Positions 7,975 to 17,328 of a stretch of DNA of 64,000 nt are shown here, one piece after another. The translations under genes and the position numbers were made by a program. The stretch spans positions 13,650 to 77,649 of the forward strand of contig CANQLO010000005.1 in assembly GCA_947624715.1 (NCBI GenBank). The letters run 5' to 3'. How positions within the stretch are numbered: position 1 is the first letter of the stretch; every line of letters starts with the position of its first letter. The notes below the pieces were generated by a model. The model was not told the DNA's origin. It was given only the letters and a program-made list of their open reading frames with translations, and ran no database searches. Source of the stretch: an uncultured Clostridia bacterium. Lineage in GTDB: Bacteria > Bacillota_A > Clostridia > TANB77 > CAG-508.

Positions 7975-9180
7975 ATGAAAAAAATATATATTATCTTAAT
8001 AGTAGTAATTCTAATCATTATATTAGGATGTGGAATTTTTATATTTGTAGATAAACAAAAAGAAAAACAGGAAGATGCAGTAGCATTGACTTTAAAGGAT
8101 GATTTAACAGTTGAATTTGACTCAAAAGTTAAAGTATCAGATTTTATAGAAGATTTGCAAGGAGAGCTAATAGATGATTTTGAAGTAGATACAGGAAAAG
8201 TAGGAACTCAAACAGTAAGTTTTGACTATAAAAGCATTAGAAATAAAAAGAAAACAAAATCATTTGAAATAAATATTGTAGATACCACAAAACCTATGAT
8301 ATATATGAATAATACTGTAACTGTAAAACAAGGATATACTGGAAACATAACAGATTTAATATTTAGTGGAGACAATAGCGACTCTACTCCAGAAAGAAAA
8401 ATAACAGGAGAATATGATGTGAATACAGTAGGAGATTATAAACTTAATTTTAGCATAAAAGATAAAAGTGGAAATGAAGCATCTCAAGATTTTACTCTAA
8501 AAGTAGTAAAACCTACATCTGGAACAGGAAGTACACAAACAGCAAGTAAAATATCTTTTTCAGATGCAATAAATAGATATAAAAATGATAATACAAAAAT
8601 AGGAATAGATGTATCACAATGGCAAGGTAATATAGATTGGAAAAAGGTAAAAGAAGCAGGAGCAGAGTTTGCTATTATAAGAATAGGATACCAAAAAGAT
8701 TATGATGCAGATCATGTTTTAGATCCATATTTTTTAGAAAATATTAAAGGAGCCCAAGAGCAGGGACTAGATATTGGAATATATTTTTATTCATATGCTA
8801 AGAAAAGGAAAGAGGCAGAAAAACAAGCAAACTGGGTTGCAGATAATTTAAAAGGATACAATATAAATTTACCAGTTGCATTTGACTGGGAAAGCTGGAA
8901 TTCCTTTGTAAAATGTAATATGAGTTTCTATGATATAAATAAAGTTGCTGAAACATTTGTAAAGACATTAGAAAATAGAGGATTTACTGGTTCTTTATAT
9001 GGAAGTAGAAATTATTTACAAAGAGTTTGGTATACTGATAGATTTGAAAATATTTGGCTTGCACATTATACAAAAGAAACTGATTATGATAAAAAATATT
9101 ATATGTGGCAATTTTGCAATACAGGCAGAATTGATGGCATAAATGGAGATGTAGATATAGATATTTATGTAAAGAAGTAG
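7975..9180 (+). CDS. Membrane-anchored GH25 lysozyme with Ig-like domains
   Basis: 401 residues. One N-terminal membrane segment (about 4-26) is followed by two Ig-like beta domains (about 35-180; the second contains 'DTTKPMIYMNNTVTVKQG'). The C-terminal half is a glycosyl hydrolase family 25 domain (about 205-401). The conserved acidic motifs are present: DVSQWQG at D212 and FDWE at 303-306, which carry the catalytic acids. GH25 enzymes cut the MurNAc-GlcNAc bond of peptidoglycan. With a membrane anchor instead of a cleaved signal it probably acts on the cell's own wall. It stands alone between the YoeB gene and a terminator. Confidence 0.9.
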   Translation: MKKIYIILIVVILIIILGCGIFIFVDKQKEKQEDAVALTLKDDLTVEFDSKVKVSDFIEDLQGELIDDFEVDTGKVGTQTVSFDYKSIRNKKKTKSFEINIVDTTKPMIYMNNTVTVKQGYTGNITDLIFSGDNSDSTPERKITGEYDVNTVGDYKLNFSIKDKSGNEASQDFTLKVVKPTSGTGSTQTASKISFSDAINRYKNDNTKIGIDVSQWQGNIDWKKVKEAGAEFAIIRIGYQKDYDADHVLDPYFLENIKGAQEQGLDIGIYFYSYAKKRKEAEKQANWVADNLKGYNINLPVAFDWESWNSFVKCNMSFYDINKVAETFVKTLENRGFTGSLYGSRNYLQRVWYTDRFENIWLAHYTKETDYDKKYYMWQFCNTGRIDGINGDVDIDIYVKK

Positions 9181-9240
9181 TAGATATAGATAAACTTCAA
9201 AAATTATGCCATATATTAGAAACTGAAAATTAGTAAAATA

Positions 9241-9286
9241 AATATCCTCTATACTTAGCAAAGTATGAGGATATTGTATTTTTTTA
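9241..9286 (+). terminator. Intrinsic terminator after the lysozyme gene
   Basis: AATATCCTC-T-ATACTT pairs with AAGTAT-GAGGATATT (9241-9275, one bulged T), followed by a T-rich tract. It could also end transcription from the convergent gene on the other strand. Confidence 0.8.
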
Positions 9287-9308
9287 GCTAGTTTTTAAGA
9301 TGCCAATT

Positions 9309-10484
9309 TTAATGTCTTGGAGATTCTCCTGGTAAAGGTCTATCGCTTCTATCAGGAATTCTTGATTCATATTCTGCAACATTTACTATGTCGTCTTCAG
9401 TTAACTCATTAAAATCTTTTCCATTATATTCTTCAGTTACTGCATCTAATAAATCATTTTTATCCATATCATATCTCTCTGCAACTTCAGCAATTAAATC
9501 TGTATTTTCAATAGATGGGTTATAGTGAGTATCCATAATTTGTTCTTGTTTAACTCTTTCTTCAGAATAAGTTCTGTTAGGAATTGATATTGCAGGCATT
9601 TGTTCAGTGGTAATAGCTCCTCTTGCATAGAAGGTTGTTTTATCAGTAGAACCGCTATCACATAAACCAATAACTTGATCTCTATTTACATCACTTTGTG
9701 TATCTTTTAATCTAAAAGCACAAAGTACACGAGCTTCTTTTATTTCACCATTTTCTTGCATTAAGCTAACTGCTGGAACATCTTTTAGATATTCAATTCT
9801 ATCTTGACTAATTTCTTCTGCATAGCCTTTATCATCTATTCCCATTAATCTATATTGATTTCCAGAAGTTTTTATAATTTGATAAGAAACATAATTTTCA
9901 CCAATAACTTGTCCCATATTATAATAAGTACTTACTTTAGTGTTGGCGTCAATTCTATCATATTGAGAACCACCTAAGCTATCAGCTTTCATTTTTAATT
10001 CTAAATTACTATCAATAGTCGCAGAATATAATATTGAATCTCTTGATAAACCAAGAGACAAAGAAGCTTCATCAACTTGTCTATCTAGTTCTTTTAATTC
10101 AGAAAGAGAAACTTTTTCTTTATTATTTCTTAAACCTTCTAACTGAGATAAATTATCTTCTAATTCTGATGTATCCATTCCAATAGCTTGCAAAGATTCA
10201 ATCTTATCTCTATCTACATCTATTTTATCTAATTCGTCATCATAAAATTCATGAGATTCTTTTCCAGTTACTCTATCAAAAATTGTTACATCAAAAACAA
10301 CTTTATCACCATCTAACTTATTGTATGATATATCTATTACATCTAAATTACCTTGTCTAATTCCAGCAGATAGTTCATTTTGTACTCTTTGTGATATCAT
10401 ATCTTTTGTACCTTGTAAAATGTCTATTTGCGTACTAGAATTTAATCCCTTAAAATTTTCTTTCCACATATTATTTTCTTCCAT
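9309..10484 (-). CDS. Hypothetical soluble protein
   Basis: 391 residues that I do not recognise. There is no signal peptide or membrane segment, and the protein is acidic. The N-terminal 140 residues look helical ('DRDKIESLQAIGMDTSELED' suggests a coiled coil). A middle part is beta-rich ('VSYQIIKTSGNQYRLMGIDD', 'VPAVSLMQENGEIKEARVL'). The C-terminus has a UBA- or SAP-like helical segment ('LIAEVAERYDMDKNDLLDAV') and ends in a Pro/Arg-rich tail. A good AGAAAGGA box precedes the ATG. It is transcribed away from uvrA and convergent with the lysozyme. I infer no function. Confidence 0.75.
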   Translation of the reverse strand: MEENNMWKENFKGLNSSTQIDILQGTKDMISQRVQNELSAGIRQGNLDVIDISYNKLDGDKVVFDVTIFDRVTGKESHEFYDDELDKIDVDRDKIESLQAIGMDTSELEDNLSQLEGLRNNKEKVSLSELKELDRQVDEASLSLGLSRDSILYSATIDSNLELKMKADSLGGSQYDRIDANTKVSTYYNMGQVIGENYVSYQIIKTSGNQYRLMGIDDKGYAEEISQDRIEYLKDVPAVSLMQENGEIKEARVLCAFRLKDTQSDVNRDQVIGLCDSGSTDKTTFYARGAITTEQMPAISIPNRTYSEERVKQEQIMDTHYNPSIENTDLIAEVAERYDMDKNDLLDAVTEEYNGKDFNELTEDDIVNVAEYESRIPDRSDRPLPGESPRH

Positions 10485-10621
10485 ATTTTTTTCCTTTCTA
10501 AAAAAGAGTTAACAACTTTAAATATTTTTTTATAAAACTAATTAAATTATAACATATTTAGAAAAAATAGTAAATAGTATAAAATTTACTTGTTTTAAAT
10601 TAAAGAAATAACAAAAAAATA

Positions 10622-10650
10622 TTGACATCACAAAACAAATGTTTTATAAT
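10622..10650 (+). promoter_or_regulatory. uvrA promoter
   Basis: TTGACA (10622-10627) and TATAAT (10645-10650) are 17 bp apart. The next 93 bp are a hairpin repeat, so the repeat should be transcribed as most of the uvrA leader. Confidence 0.75.
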
Positions 10651-10743
10651 ATGAATAGTTATTTTTTTAAGCCTTGTTGTCACGAGCAACCTAACGGTTG
10701 TCGCTTCAGCTACGTGGCATTTTCAAAAATAACTATATTTATG
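10651..10743. repeat. Dispersed hairpin repeat, copy 2, in the uvrA leader
   Basis: Forward orientation, short form. The left arm is partly degraded (ATGAATAGTTATTTT) and the right arm is intact. The core has GCCTTGTTGTC, then the small hairpin CAACCTAACGGTTG, then CTACGTGGC. It lies between the -10 box and the ribosome binding site of uvrA. The remaining part of the 303-bp gap holds only the promoter. Confidence 0.85.
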
Positions 10744-10787
10744 TAATCAAATTATTGCTGTGAATTATAATATTTGGGGGATTAAAC

Positions 10788-13617
10788 ATGGAAAATATAG
10801 TAATAAAACGGAGCAAAAGAACATAATCTAAAAAATATAGATATAACAATTCCTAAAGATAAATTAGTTGTAATTACAGGACTTTCTGGTTCTGGAAAAT
10901 CATCTTTAGCTTTTGATACATTATATGCAGAAGGACAAAGAAGATATGTTGAAAGTCTTTCTTCATATGCAAGACAATTTTTGGGAATAATGGATAAACC
11001 AAATGTAGAACAGATAGATGGGTTATCTCCAGCGATTTCAATAGATCAAAAAACAACATCCAAAAACCCACGTTCAACAGTAGGAACAGTTACTGAAATA
11101 TATGATTATTTACGTTTGTTATATGCCAGAATAGGTGTACCATATTGTCCTAAATGTGGCAAAAAAATTGAAAGACAATCAGTAGATCAAATAGTAGATG
11201 ATGTATTAAAATTAGAAGAAGGAACTAGAATACAAATTTTAGCTCCAATAATCCGTGGAAAAAAAGGTGAGTACAAGAAGCTATTAGAAGATTTTCAAAA
11301 AGATGGCTTTGTACGTGCTAGAATTGATGGACAAATAGTAGAACTTTCTGATGATATTGACATAGATAGAAAGAAAAAGCATGTTATAGACATAGTAATA
11401 GATAGATTAGTAATAAAGGAAGATATAAGACCTAGACTTACAGAATCTATTGAAATAGCAATGAAATATGCTGATAATTTAGTTAGAGTAGATGTTTCGG
11501 GTGGAAATGAAAAAATGTATAGTGGAAACTATGCATGTCCTGATTGCGGAATAAGTTTTGAGGAGTTATCTCCAAGAATGTTTTCATTTAATAATCCATT
11601 AGGAGCTTGTCCAACTTGTACAGGGATTGGTTATTTAATGAAAATGGATGAAGACTTAATTATACCTGACAAGAACTTAACTTTATATAATGGTGTAAAA
11701 GCTTTTGGTGCAAGCACTATGAAAAAAGGTGAAACAATGGCTAAGATGTATTTTGAGGCTATTGGTAAACATTATGGAGTAGATATTAAGGTACCAATAA
11801 AAAAATTACCAAGATGGTTCTTAGAAAAGATTCTTTATGGAACAGGTGATGAGCTTATTGATTTTGAATATACATCTCCATTTGGAACAAGAAAAATGAA
11901 ATCAGCTTTTGAGGGAGTTCTTCCAACTTTAGAGAGAAGACATAGAGAAACTAAATCACAAGGAATGATGCAATTTTATGAATTTTATATGAGTGAAGCA
12001 GAGTGTCCAGAGTGTCATGGAGCAAGATTAAAACCAGAAGTTTTGGCAGTAAGAGTAGGTAGTAAAAATATAAAAGAACTTACAGATATGCCAATTGTTC
12101 ATATTAAAGAATATATTAATTCCCTAGTTTTAAGTGAAAAAGATGCAATGATTGCTGACCAGATTATAAAAGAATTAAATAAAAGATTACAATTTCTTGT
12201 TGATGTTGGACTTGATTACTTAACTCTATCAAGAAGTGCAGCTACTTTATCAGGTGGAGAGTCTCAAAGAATTAGACTAGCAACACAAATTGGCTCTGGG
12301 TTAACAGGTGTAATGTATATATTAGATGAACCAAGTATTGGACTTCATCAAAGGGATAATGACAAGCTAATTGCAACCTTAAAGAAATTAAGAGATTTGG
12401 GAAACTCAGTTATAGTTGTAGAACATGACACAGACACAATGTATGCAGCAGACCAAGTTATAGATATCGGACCAGGTCCAGGTGTACATGGTGGAGAAGT
12501 TATGGCTCAAGGAACTGCAGAAGAAATAAAAGATGTAAAAGATTCAATTACTGCACAATATTTAAGTGGTAGAAAACAAATTACAGTACCAAAACATAGA
12601 AGAAAATTAACAGGAAAATATTTAGAAATACAAAATGCACAGGAAAATAACTTAAAAAATATATCATTAAAGATTCCTCTTGGACAGTTTGTATGTGTTA
12701 CAGGTGTATCAGGCTCTGGAAAAAGCACATTAGTAAATGAAGTTCTATATAAAAATATTAATAAAGTTTTGAATAAATCTAATGAAAAGGTAGGAAAGTG
12801 CAAAGGAATTAAAGGAATAGAAAACATTGATAAAGTAATAAATATAGATCAATCACCAATAGGAAGAACACCAAGGTCAAACCCAGCAACTTATACAGGA
12901 GTATTTGATTTTATTAGAGATATTTTTGCAACAACCAATGAAGCTAAAATGAGAGGATATGAGAAGGGTAGATTTAGCTTTAATGTTGAAGGTGGTAGAT
13001 GTGAAGCTTGTCATGGAGATGGAATAATTAAAATTGAAATGAACTTTTTATCAGATGTTTATGTACCATGTGAAGTATGTAAAGGAAAAAGATATAATAG
13101 AGAAACATTGGAAGTTAAATATAAGGGAAAATCTATTGCAGATGTTTTAGATATGACAGTAGAAGAAGCTTTAACATTTTTTGAAAACATTCCAAGGATA
13201 AAACAAAAAATACAAACATTATATGATGTAGGACTTGGATATATTAAGTTAGGACAACCATCTACAACTTTATCAGGAGGAGAAGCACAAAGAATTAAGC
13301 TTGCAACTGAGCTTTCAAAAAGACCAACAGGAAAGACATTATATATTTTAGACGAACCAACTACAGGACTACATATTGATGATGTTCATAGATTAATTGA
13401 TATACTTCAAAGACTGGCTGATAGTGGTAATACTATATTGGTAATAGAACACAACTTAGATTTAATTAAAACTTGTGATTACATTATTGACTTAGGACCA
13501 GAAGGTGGAGATAAAGGTGGAGAAATTATAGCTGTTGGTACACCAGAAAAAGTATGCAAAAATGAAAAAAGCTATACAGGACAATTTTTAAAGCCATATT
13601 TGGAAAAGAAAAACTAA
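10788..13617 (+). CDS. uvrA: Excinuclease ABC subunit A, with apparent +1 frameshift at CGG
   Basis: UvrA finds bulky DNA lesions and loads UvrB. If the C at 10809 is skipped the product is 942 residues, the normal length, starting [17 protein letters not shown]. Walker [10 protein letters not shown] is then at about 31-39, followed by zinc-binding CxxC pairs, LSGGESQR, a second ATPase (GVSGSGKST) and LSGGEAQR. Read without the shift, the ATG at 10788 gives 12 residues and a stop. The zero-frame codon at the break is CGG (10809-10811) after Lys7. The first in-frame alternative start downstream is a TTG at 10981, which would lose Walker A, so it is unlikely to be real. Everything after the break is intact. 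A sequencing error is possible; see findings. Confidence 0.93.
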
Positions 13618-13649
13618 TAAACTGAAAAAATAGTTACTATTAATAATTA

Positions 13650-13746
13650 CATAAATATAGTTATTTTCTCAAGCCTTGTTGTCGCTGAGAGACCTAACGG
13701 TTGTTGCTTCAGCTACGCGGCATTTTCGAAAATAACTATATTTATG
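13650..13746. repeat. Dispersed hairpin repeat, copy 3
   Basis: 97 bp, short form, forward orientation. Perfect 18-bp terminal inverted repeats are at 13650-13667 and 13729-13746. It lies between uvrA and the convergent microprotein gene and is followed by a T run. Confidence 0.9.
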
Positions 13747-13804
13747 ATTTTTTTTTAATTTTATAGTTCAATTCTGATTAAGTTTATTTTTTTTAAAAGT
13801 AGAA

Positions 13805-13909
13805 CTATTTGTTTGAATTATTTTGATTTTGATTATTCTTAGAATTGTTGTTATTATTGCTATTGTTGTTGTTTTGATTATTATTTGACTTTTTTGAATC
13901 CTTTGACAT
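13805..13909 (-). CDS. 34-residue Asn-rich hydrophilic microprotein
   Basis: A short frame that begins MSKDSKKSNNN and is about half Asn, the rest being mostly Ser, Lys and Gln. It has no hydrophobic segment. The case for a real gene is a strong GGAGGTG ribosome binding site at the right distance and an uninterrupted frame. Against it, Asn codons are common by chance in AT-rich DNA. It occupies the 463-bp gap between uvrA and the next gene, which otherwise holds a hairpin repeat and a promoter. Function unknown. Confidence 0.6.
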   Translation of the reverse strand: MSKDSKKSNNNQNNNNSNNNNNSKNNQNQNNSNK

Positions 13910-13991
13910 ATAAAGCACCTCCAATCGTTTTATAATGTAATTGTTCCCTAAATATGAAGAAATTATACATTAAATAAAATATCATTAAAAC

Positions 13992-14020
13992 TTGTAAATA
14001 AAAATATTTTAGTATATAAT
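13992..14020 (+). promoter_or_regulatory. Promoter of the kinase-like gene and murD
   Basis: TTGTAA (13992-13997) and TATAAT (14015-14020) are separated by 17 bp, 60 bp before the start codon. Confidence 0.55.
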
Positions 14021-14080
14021 TAAAAAAATTTAAAAATTATTGCATCATGAAGAAAATCTGGAAAGGAATAAAACAACAAT

Positions 14081-14785
14081 ATGGAGAATATAAATGAAAA
14101 AAACAATGAAAATATAGTAATAGGTGTAGAAGGAATGGTATCTTCGGGAAAAAGTTCAATGTGTAAAGAATTGATTAAATTAATTCCAAACTCAATTTAT
14201 ATTGATGCAGGATATATTTATAGAGGAATAATTCTAGCAATAATAAAAAATAAAATAGATATGGATTCTGCAAAAGGAAATATACTAAGTTTAATGAAAC
14301 AATTAGATGTAGAATTTAACGTAGAAGATGGAATTACACAAATTTATATTGAAGGTGAAAAGATAAAGGAAGAAGAAGTAGAAAGTATGCAGAATTCTAT
14401 GGGAGTCTCAAAAATGGCTAGTATGTCTGATAATGAACCATTATTTGCATTTGCTAGAAGTATTATAGATAATTATAAACAGAACTTTAATGTTATTTGT
14501 TCAGGAAGGGATATGGTTGATATTTATCCAAAAATGAACTGTCATTTATTTATTACTGCTTCACTTGAGGCAAGAGTAAAAAGAAGATTTAACCAATATA
14601 ATGGAAAATACACAGAAGAAGAAATACGAAAATGTATTGAAGAAAGAGATGCTTTACATGAAAAAACAGGATTTAACAAATTTTGTAATTATACAGTTAA
14701 AGTAGATTTAACAGAATGTAATTCAGCAAAAGAATCAGCAGAAAAAGTTCTTAGTATTTTAAAAGAAAAACAAATACTTAAATAG
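14081..14785 (+). CDS. Cytidylate-kinase-like nucleotide kinase
   Basis: 234 residues. The P-loop GVEGMVSSGKSS lies at about 16-27. The CMP-kinase-type fold is recognisable from 'YIDAGYIYRG', 'VICSGRDMVDIYP' and 'EARVKRRFNQY', which correspond to the NMP-binding and lid Arg segments of Cmk. A true cmk exists at 20882, so this is a paralogue, often annotated as cytidylate-kinase-like. It may phosphorylate another nucleoside monophosphate; the substrate cannot be read from the sequence. It lies upstream of murD in the same direction with a 47-bp gap. Confidence 0.8.
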   Translation: MENINEKNNENIVIGVEGMVSSGKSSMCKELIKLIPNSIYIDAGYIYRGIILAIIKNKIDMDSAKGNILSLMKQLDVEFNVEDGITQIYIEGEKIKEEEVESMQNSMGVSKMASMSDNEPLFAFARSIIDNYKQNFNVICSGRDMVDIYPKMNCHLFITASLEARVKRRFNQYNGKYTEEEIRKCIEERDALHEKTGFNKFCNYTVKVDLTECNSAKESAEKVLSILKEKQILK

Positions 14786-14792
14786 ATTTTAG

Positions 14793-14818
14793 AAAGGAGA
14801 CTTAGTCTATAAGACTAA
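14793..14818 (+). promoter_or_regulatory. Distant ribosome binding site and hairpin before murD
   Basis: AAAGGAG (14793-14799) lies 33 bases upstream of the murD ATG. Between them is a 7-bp hairpin with a 3-nt loop (TTAGTCT/AGACTAA, 14802-14818). Folding the hairpin shortens the effective spacing to about 16 nt, so murD translation may depend on the fold. Confidence 0.5.
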
Positions 14819-14832
14819 TATAAGCATATAAA

Positions 14833-16242
14833 ATGGACAATTATAAAAATGAAAAATTAGAAAATTTTAATAAAACAATTTCTAATAAAAAAGTAGCAAT
14901 AATAGGACTTGGAACTAGTAATATTCCACTTATCGACTATTTTTATGATTTGGGTTGTAGTATTTCAGCATTTGATACAAGAGAAGAAGAAAAAATAGAC
15001 AATGATATTCTAAAAAAGATAAAAAATAAAAATGTTAAATGCTATTTTGGTGAAAATAGTTTAAAAAATCTAATTGGATTTGACTATATATTTCGCTCAC
15101 CAAGTTGTATGCCTTGGACAGAAGAATTACAAAGAGAAGTAAAAAGAGGAGCTATACTTACATCTGAAATTGAACAAGTTCTAAATTTAAGTCCAAGCCA
15201 CATTGTTGGAATAACTGGAAGTGATGGTAAAACAACCACAACAACATTAATATACAAGTTGCTACAATCAGCAGGATATAGATGTTTTCTAGGAGGAAAT
15301 ATTGGAACGCCACTTTTTACACAAATTAAAGATATGAGACCAGATGACTATGTTGTTTTGGAATTAAGTAGTTTTCAGTTAATTGGAATGAAAGTAAGTC
15401 CAGAAATTGCTGTAGTTACTAATGTAACTCCTAATCATTTAAATGTACATAAAGATTATCAAGAATATATTGATAGCAAAAAAAATATTTATTTGCATCA
15501 AAATGAAAATGGAATATTAGTTATAAATAAAGACAATGATATAACAAAAGATTTTTATAAAGACGCACCAGGAAGAGTTAGATATTTTAGTCATAAAGAA
15601 ATGCTTGATAATGGAGTTATATTTGATGAAAAAGATAAAATTATAAAAGTATGTGAAGATGGAATTAGAAAACATATATTAAAACAAAAAGATATGTTAC
15701 TTAAAGGAGAACATAATTGCGAAAATGTATGTGCAGCTATATCAGCAACACTAGATCTTATAAGAGTAGATGATATTGTTGAAACTATAAAAAAATTCTC
15801 TGGAGTAGAACATAGATTAGAGTTTGTAAGGGAGATAAATGGAGTTAAATGGTATAATGATTCTATTGGAACAAGTCCAACAAGAACAATAGCAGGACTC
15901 AATTCTTTTAATGAAAAAATAGTTTTAATTGCAGGTGGCTATGATAAACATTTAGATTATACTCCAATAGGAAAACCTATAGTTGATAATGTTTCTAAGT
16001 TGATACTTATGGGAGCTACTGCAGATAAAATATGCACAGCGGTTGAAAATGAATTAAAGCTAGAACAAAAGAGTATGCCAATTTACAAATGTGAAAGCTT
16101 GAAGGAAGTTATAAGCAAAGCAAAAGAAGTAGCGGTAAAAGGAGAAGTAGTTTTATTTTCTCCAGCCAGTGCAAGTTTTGATCTATTTAAAAATTTTGAA
16201 GAAAGAGGAAATAAATTCAAAGAAATAGTAAATTCATTATAG
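14833..16242 (+). CDS. murD: UDP-N-acetylmuramoyl-L-alanine:D-glutamate ligase
   Basis: 469 residues, the normal length. An N-terminal Rossmann domain binds the UDP sugar ('VAIIGLGTSNIPLIDYF'). The central ATPase has GITGSDGKTTTT (G129 onward) and 'VVTNVTPNHLNVH'. The C-terminal domain holds 'VKWYNDSIGTSPTRT' and 'LIAGGYDKHLDY'. The enzyme adds D-Glu to UDP-MurNAc-L-Ala in cytoplasmic peptidoglycan synthesis. It is outside a classical mur/fts cluster here. The next gene follows after an RBS-containing palindrome. Confidence 0.97.
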   Translation: MDNYKNEKLENFNKTISNKKVAIIGLGTSNIPLIDYFYDLGCSISAFDTREEEKIDNDILKKIKNKNVKCYFGENSLKNLIGFDYIFRSPSCMPWTEELQREVKRGAILTSEIEQVLNLSPSHIVGITGSDGKTTTTTLIYKLLQSAGYRCFLGGNIGTPLFTQIKDMRPDDYVVLELSSFQLIGMKVSPEIAVVTNVTPNHLNVHKDYQEYIDSKKNIYLHQNENGILVINKDNDITKDFYKDAPGRVRYFSHKEMLDNGVIFDEKDKIIKVCEDGIRKHILKQKDMLLKGEHNCENVCAAISATLDLIRVDDIVETIKKFSGVEHRLEFVREINGVKWYNDSIGTSPTRTIAGLNSFNEKIVLIAGGYDKHLDYTPIGKPIVDNVSKLILMGATADKICTAVENELKLEQKSMPIYKCESLKEVISKAKEVAVKGEVVLFSPASASFDLFKNFEERGNKFKEIVNSL

Positions 16243-16308
16243 AAATTATTGAATTTTATGTCACTTAAAAGGTGTATCAAAAATTATGTGGTGGTAACAA
16301 ATAGATGT

Positions 16309-16335
16309 CTCCTGTCATAATATTATGACAGGAGG
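16309..16335 (+). promoter_or_regulatory. Perfect 26-bp palindrome that sequesters a ribosome binding site
   Basis: CTCCTGTCATAAT at 16309-16321 is followed directly by its complement at 16322-16334. The 3' arm ends in GGAG(G), the ribosome binding site of the ATG at 16342, and the 5' arm begins with the matching CTCC. In RNA this gives a hairpin of about 11 bp in which the binding site is fully paired. No U tract follows, so it is not a standard terminator. Confidence 0.7.
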
Positions 16336-16341
16336 TATTTT

Positions 16342-17217
16342 ATGATTTATGATGATTATTTTAAAAATATAATTGGTGGAAATATTAATTCTCCAGAATA
16401 TTATGTTTCTACATATGAAAATAAAACCTATGAACCAAGACAAGTTAATACATTGCCTGGTTATAGTTATTCAAGTACTAATGATGATTTTGAAGATGAC
16501 AAAATTTTAGAATTATATCCTGATATCTATAGAGTAGTATCACCAATGGTAGATAAGCTTTTAGATGGAAAAGATACAAATAATATCAGTGAAAGTATGT
16601 TAGTAAATTGGACAGTAGAAATCTATGATGCATTAGAAACTGATGAAGTTGTTAGCAAAAGCACGTTAAATAATAATGGAAATGTACTAAATACAAATAA
16701 TCCAAATTCAGTAACTACAAATAAATTAAATTCATATGCAAACCAAAATACAACTACAAATTTGAATCAAAGAACAAATAATAGTCTAAATAATAATTTA
16801 AGAAATAATCAAAACTTAAATAGTAATTCATTAAATAATCAAAGTGGAACATACGAAAGTGAAACAACTAGTGCTAAGAACATTGTTAAAAATAATATAA
16901 CTGATTCAAGAAATGTAAATAATAGTGATACAGTGTTGACAAATACAGAACCTAAGGTCGTTGATGTTGTTTCAAGATATAGAAATTATAGAAATCCAAT
17001 TTTAAGAGATTTAATTAGAATATTAATATTGAATAGGATTTATGGAAATAATAGACCAACAAGACCAAACCTAGGCCCAAGACCAAGACCATATCAAGAT
17101 TTTAGACCAACATTTTCACCTATTCCAAACTATAACGAAGTAAATACAGAAGTTTTTAAACCATATACGAATTATTCAAAAACATATTTTGATACACCTT
17201 ACCCAGAAGAAGGATAA
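16342..17217 (+). CDS. Hypothetical Asn/Thr-rich protein
   Basis: 291 residues with no signal peptide or membrane helix. Three parts can be seen: a conserved-looking helical N-terminal region (about 50-95: 'LYPDIYRVVSPMVDKLLDG'), a low-complexity Asn/Thr/Ser linker (about 105-195), and a C-terminal basic helix ('NPILRDLIRILILNRIYG') followed by a Pro/Arg-rich tail ('RPRPYQDFRPTFSP'). The arrangement suggests a scaffold or coat-like protein, but I do not recognise the family. Its start codon sits just after a palindrome that buries the ribosome binding site, so expression is probably controlled at translation. Confidence 0.75.
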   Translation: MIYDDYFKNIIGGNINSPEYYVSTYENKTYEPRQVNTLPGYSYSSTNDDFEDDKILELYPDIYRVVSPMVDKLLDGKDTNNISESMLVNWTVEIYDALETDEVVSKSTLNNNGNVLNTNNPNSVTTNKLNSYANQNTTTNLNQRTNNSLNNNLRNNQNLNSNSLNNQSGTYESETTSAKNIVKNNITDSRNVNNSDTVLTNTEPKVVDVVSRYRNYRNPILRDLIRILILNRIYGNNRPTRPNLGPRPRPYQDFRPTFSPIPNYNEVNTEVFKPYTNYSKTYFDTPYPEEG

Positions 17218-17231
17218 TGTTTATTCCTTTT

Positions 17232-17280
17232 AAAATCGTACGTCATATTTTGTCGAAATTTGACATACGATTTTTGTTGT
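17232..17280 (+). terminator. Intrinsic terminator before the MFS gene
   Basis: AAAATCGTA-C-GTCA (17232-17245) pairs with TGAC-A-TACGATTTT (17261-17274), followed by T-rich sequence. Confidence 0.8.
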
Positions 17281-17305
17281 TTTTTAAAAAATTTTATTGT
17301 ATAAT
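17277..17305 (+). promoter_or_regulatory. Promoter of the MFS gene
   Basis: TTGTTT (17277-17282) and TATAAT (17300-17305) are 17 bp apart. The -35 box overlaps the tail of the preceding terminator. Confidence 0.55.
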
Positions 17306-17328
17306 ATTTATACAAGGAGAATATACAA

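Noticed and set aside
10981..13617. A short uvrA starting at TTG 10981
   Set aside because: It would lack the first Walker A motif and has no ribosome binding site, while the upstream frame encodes canonical UvrA residues.
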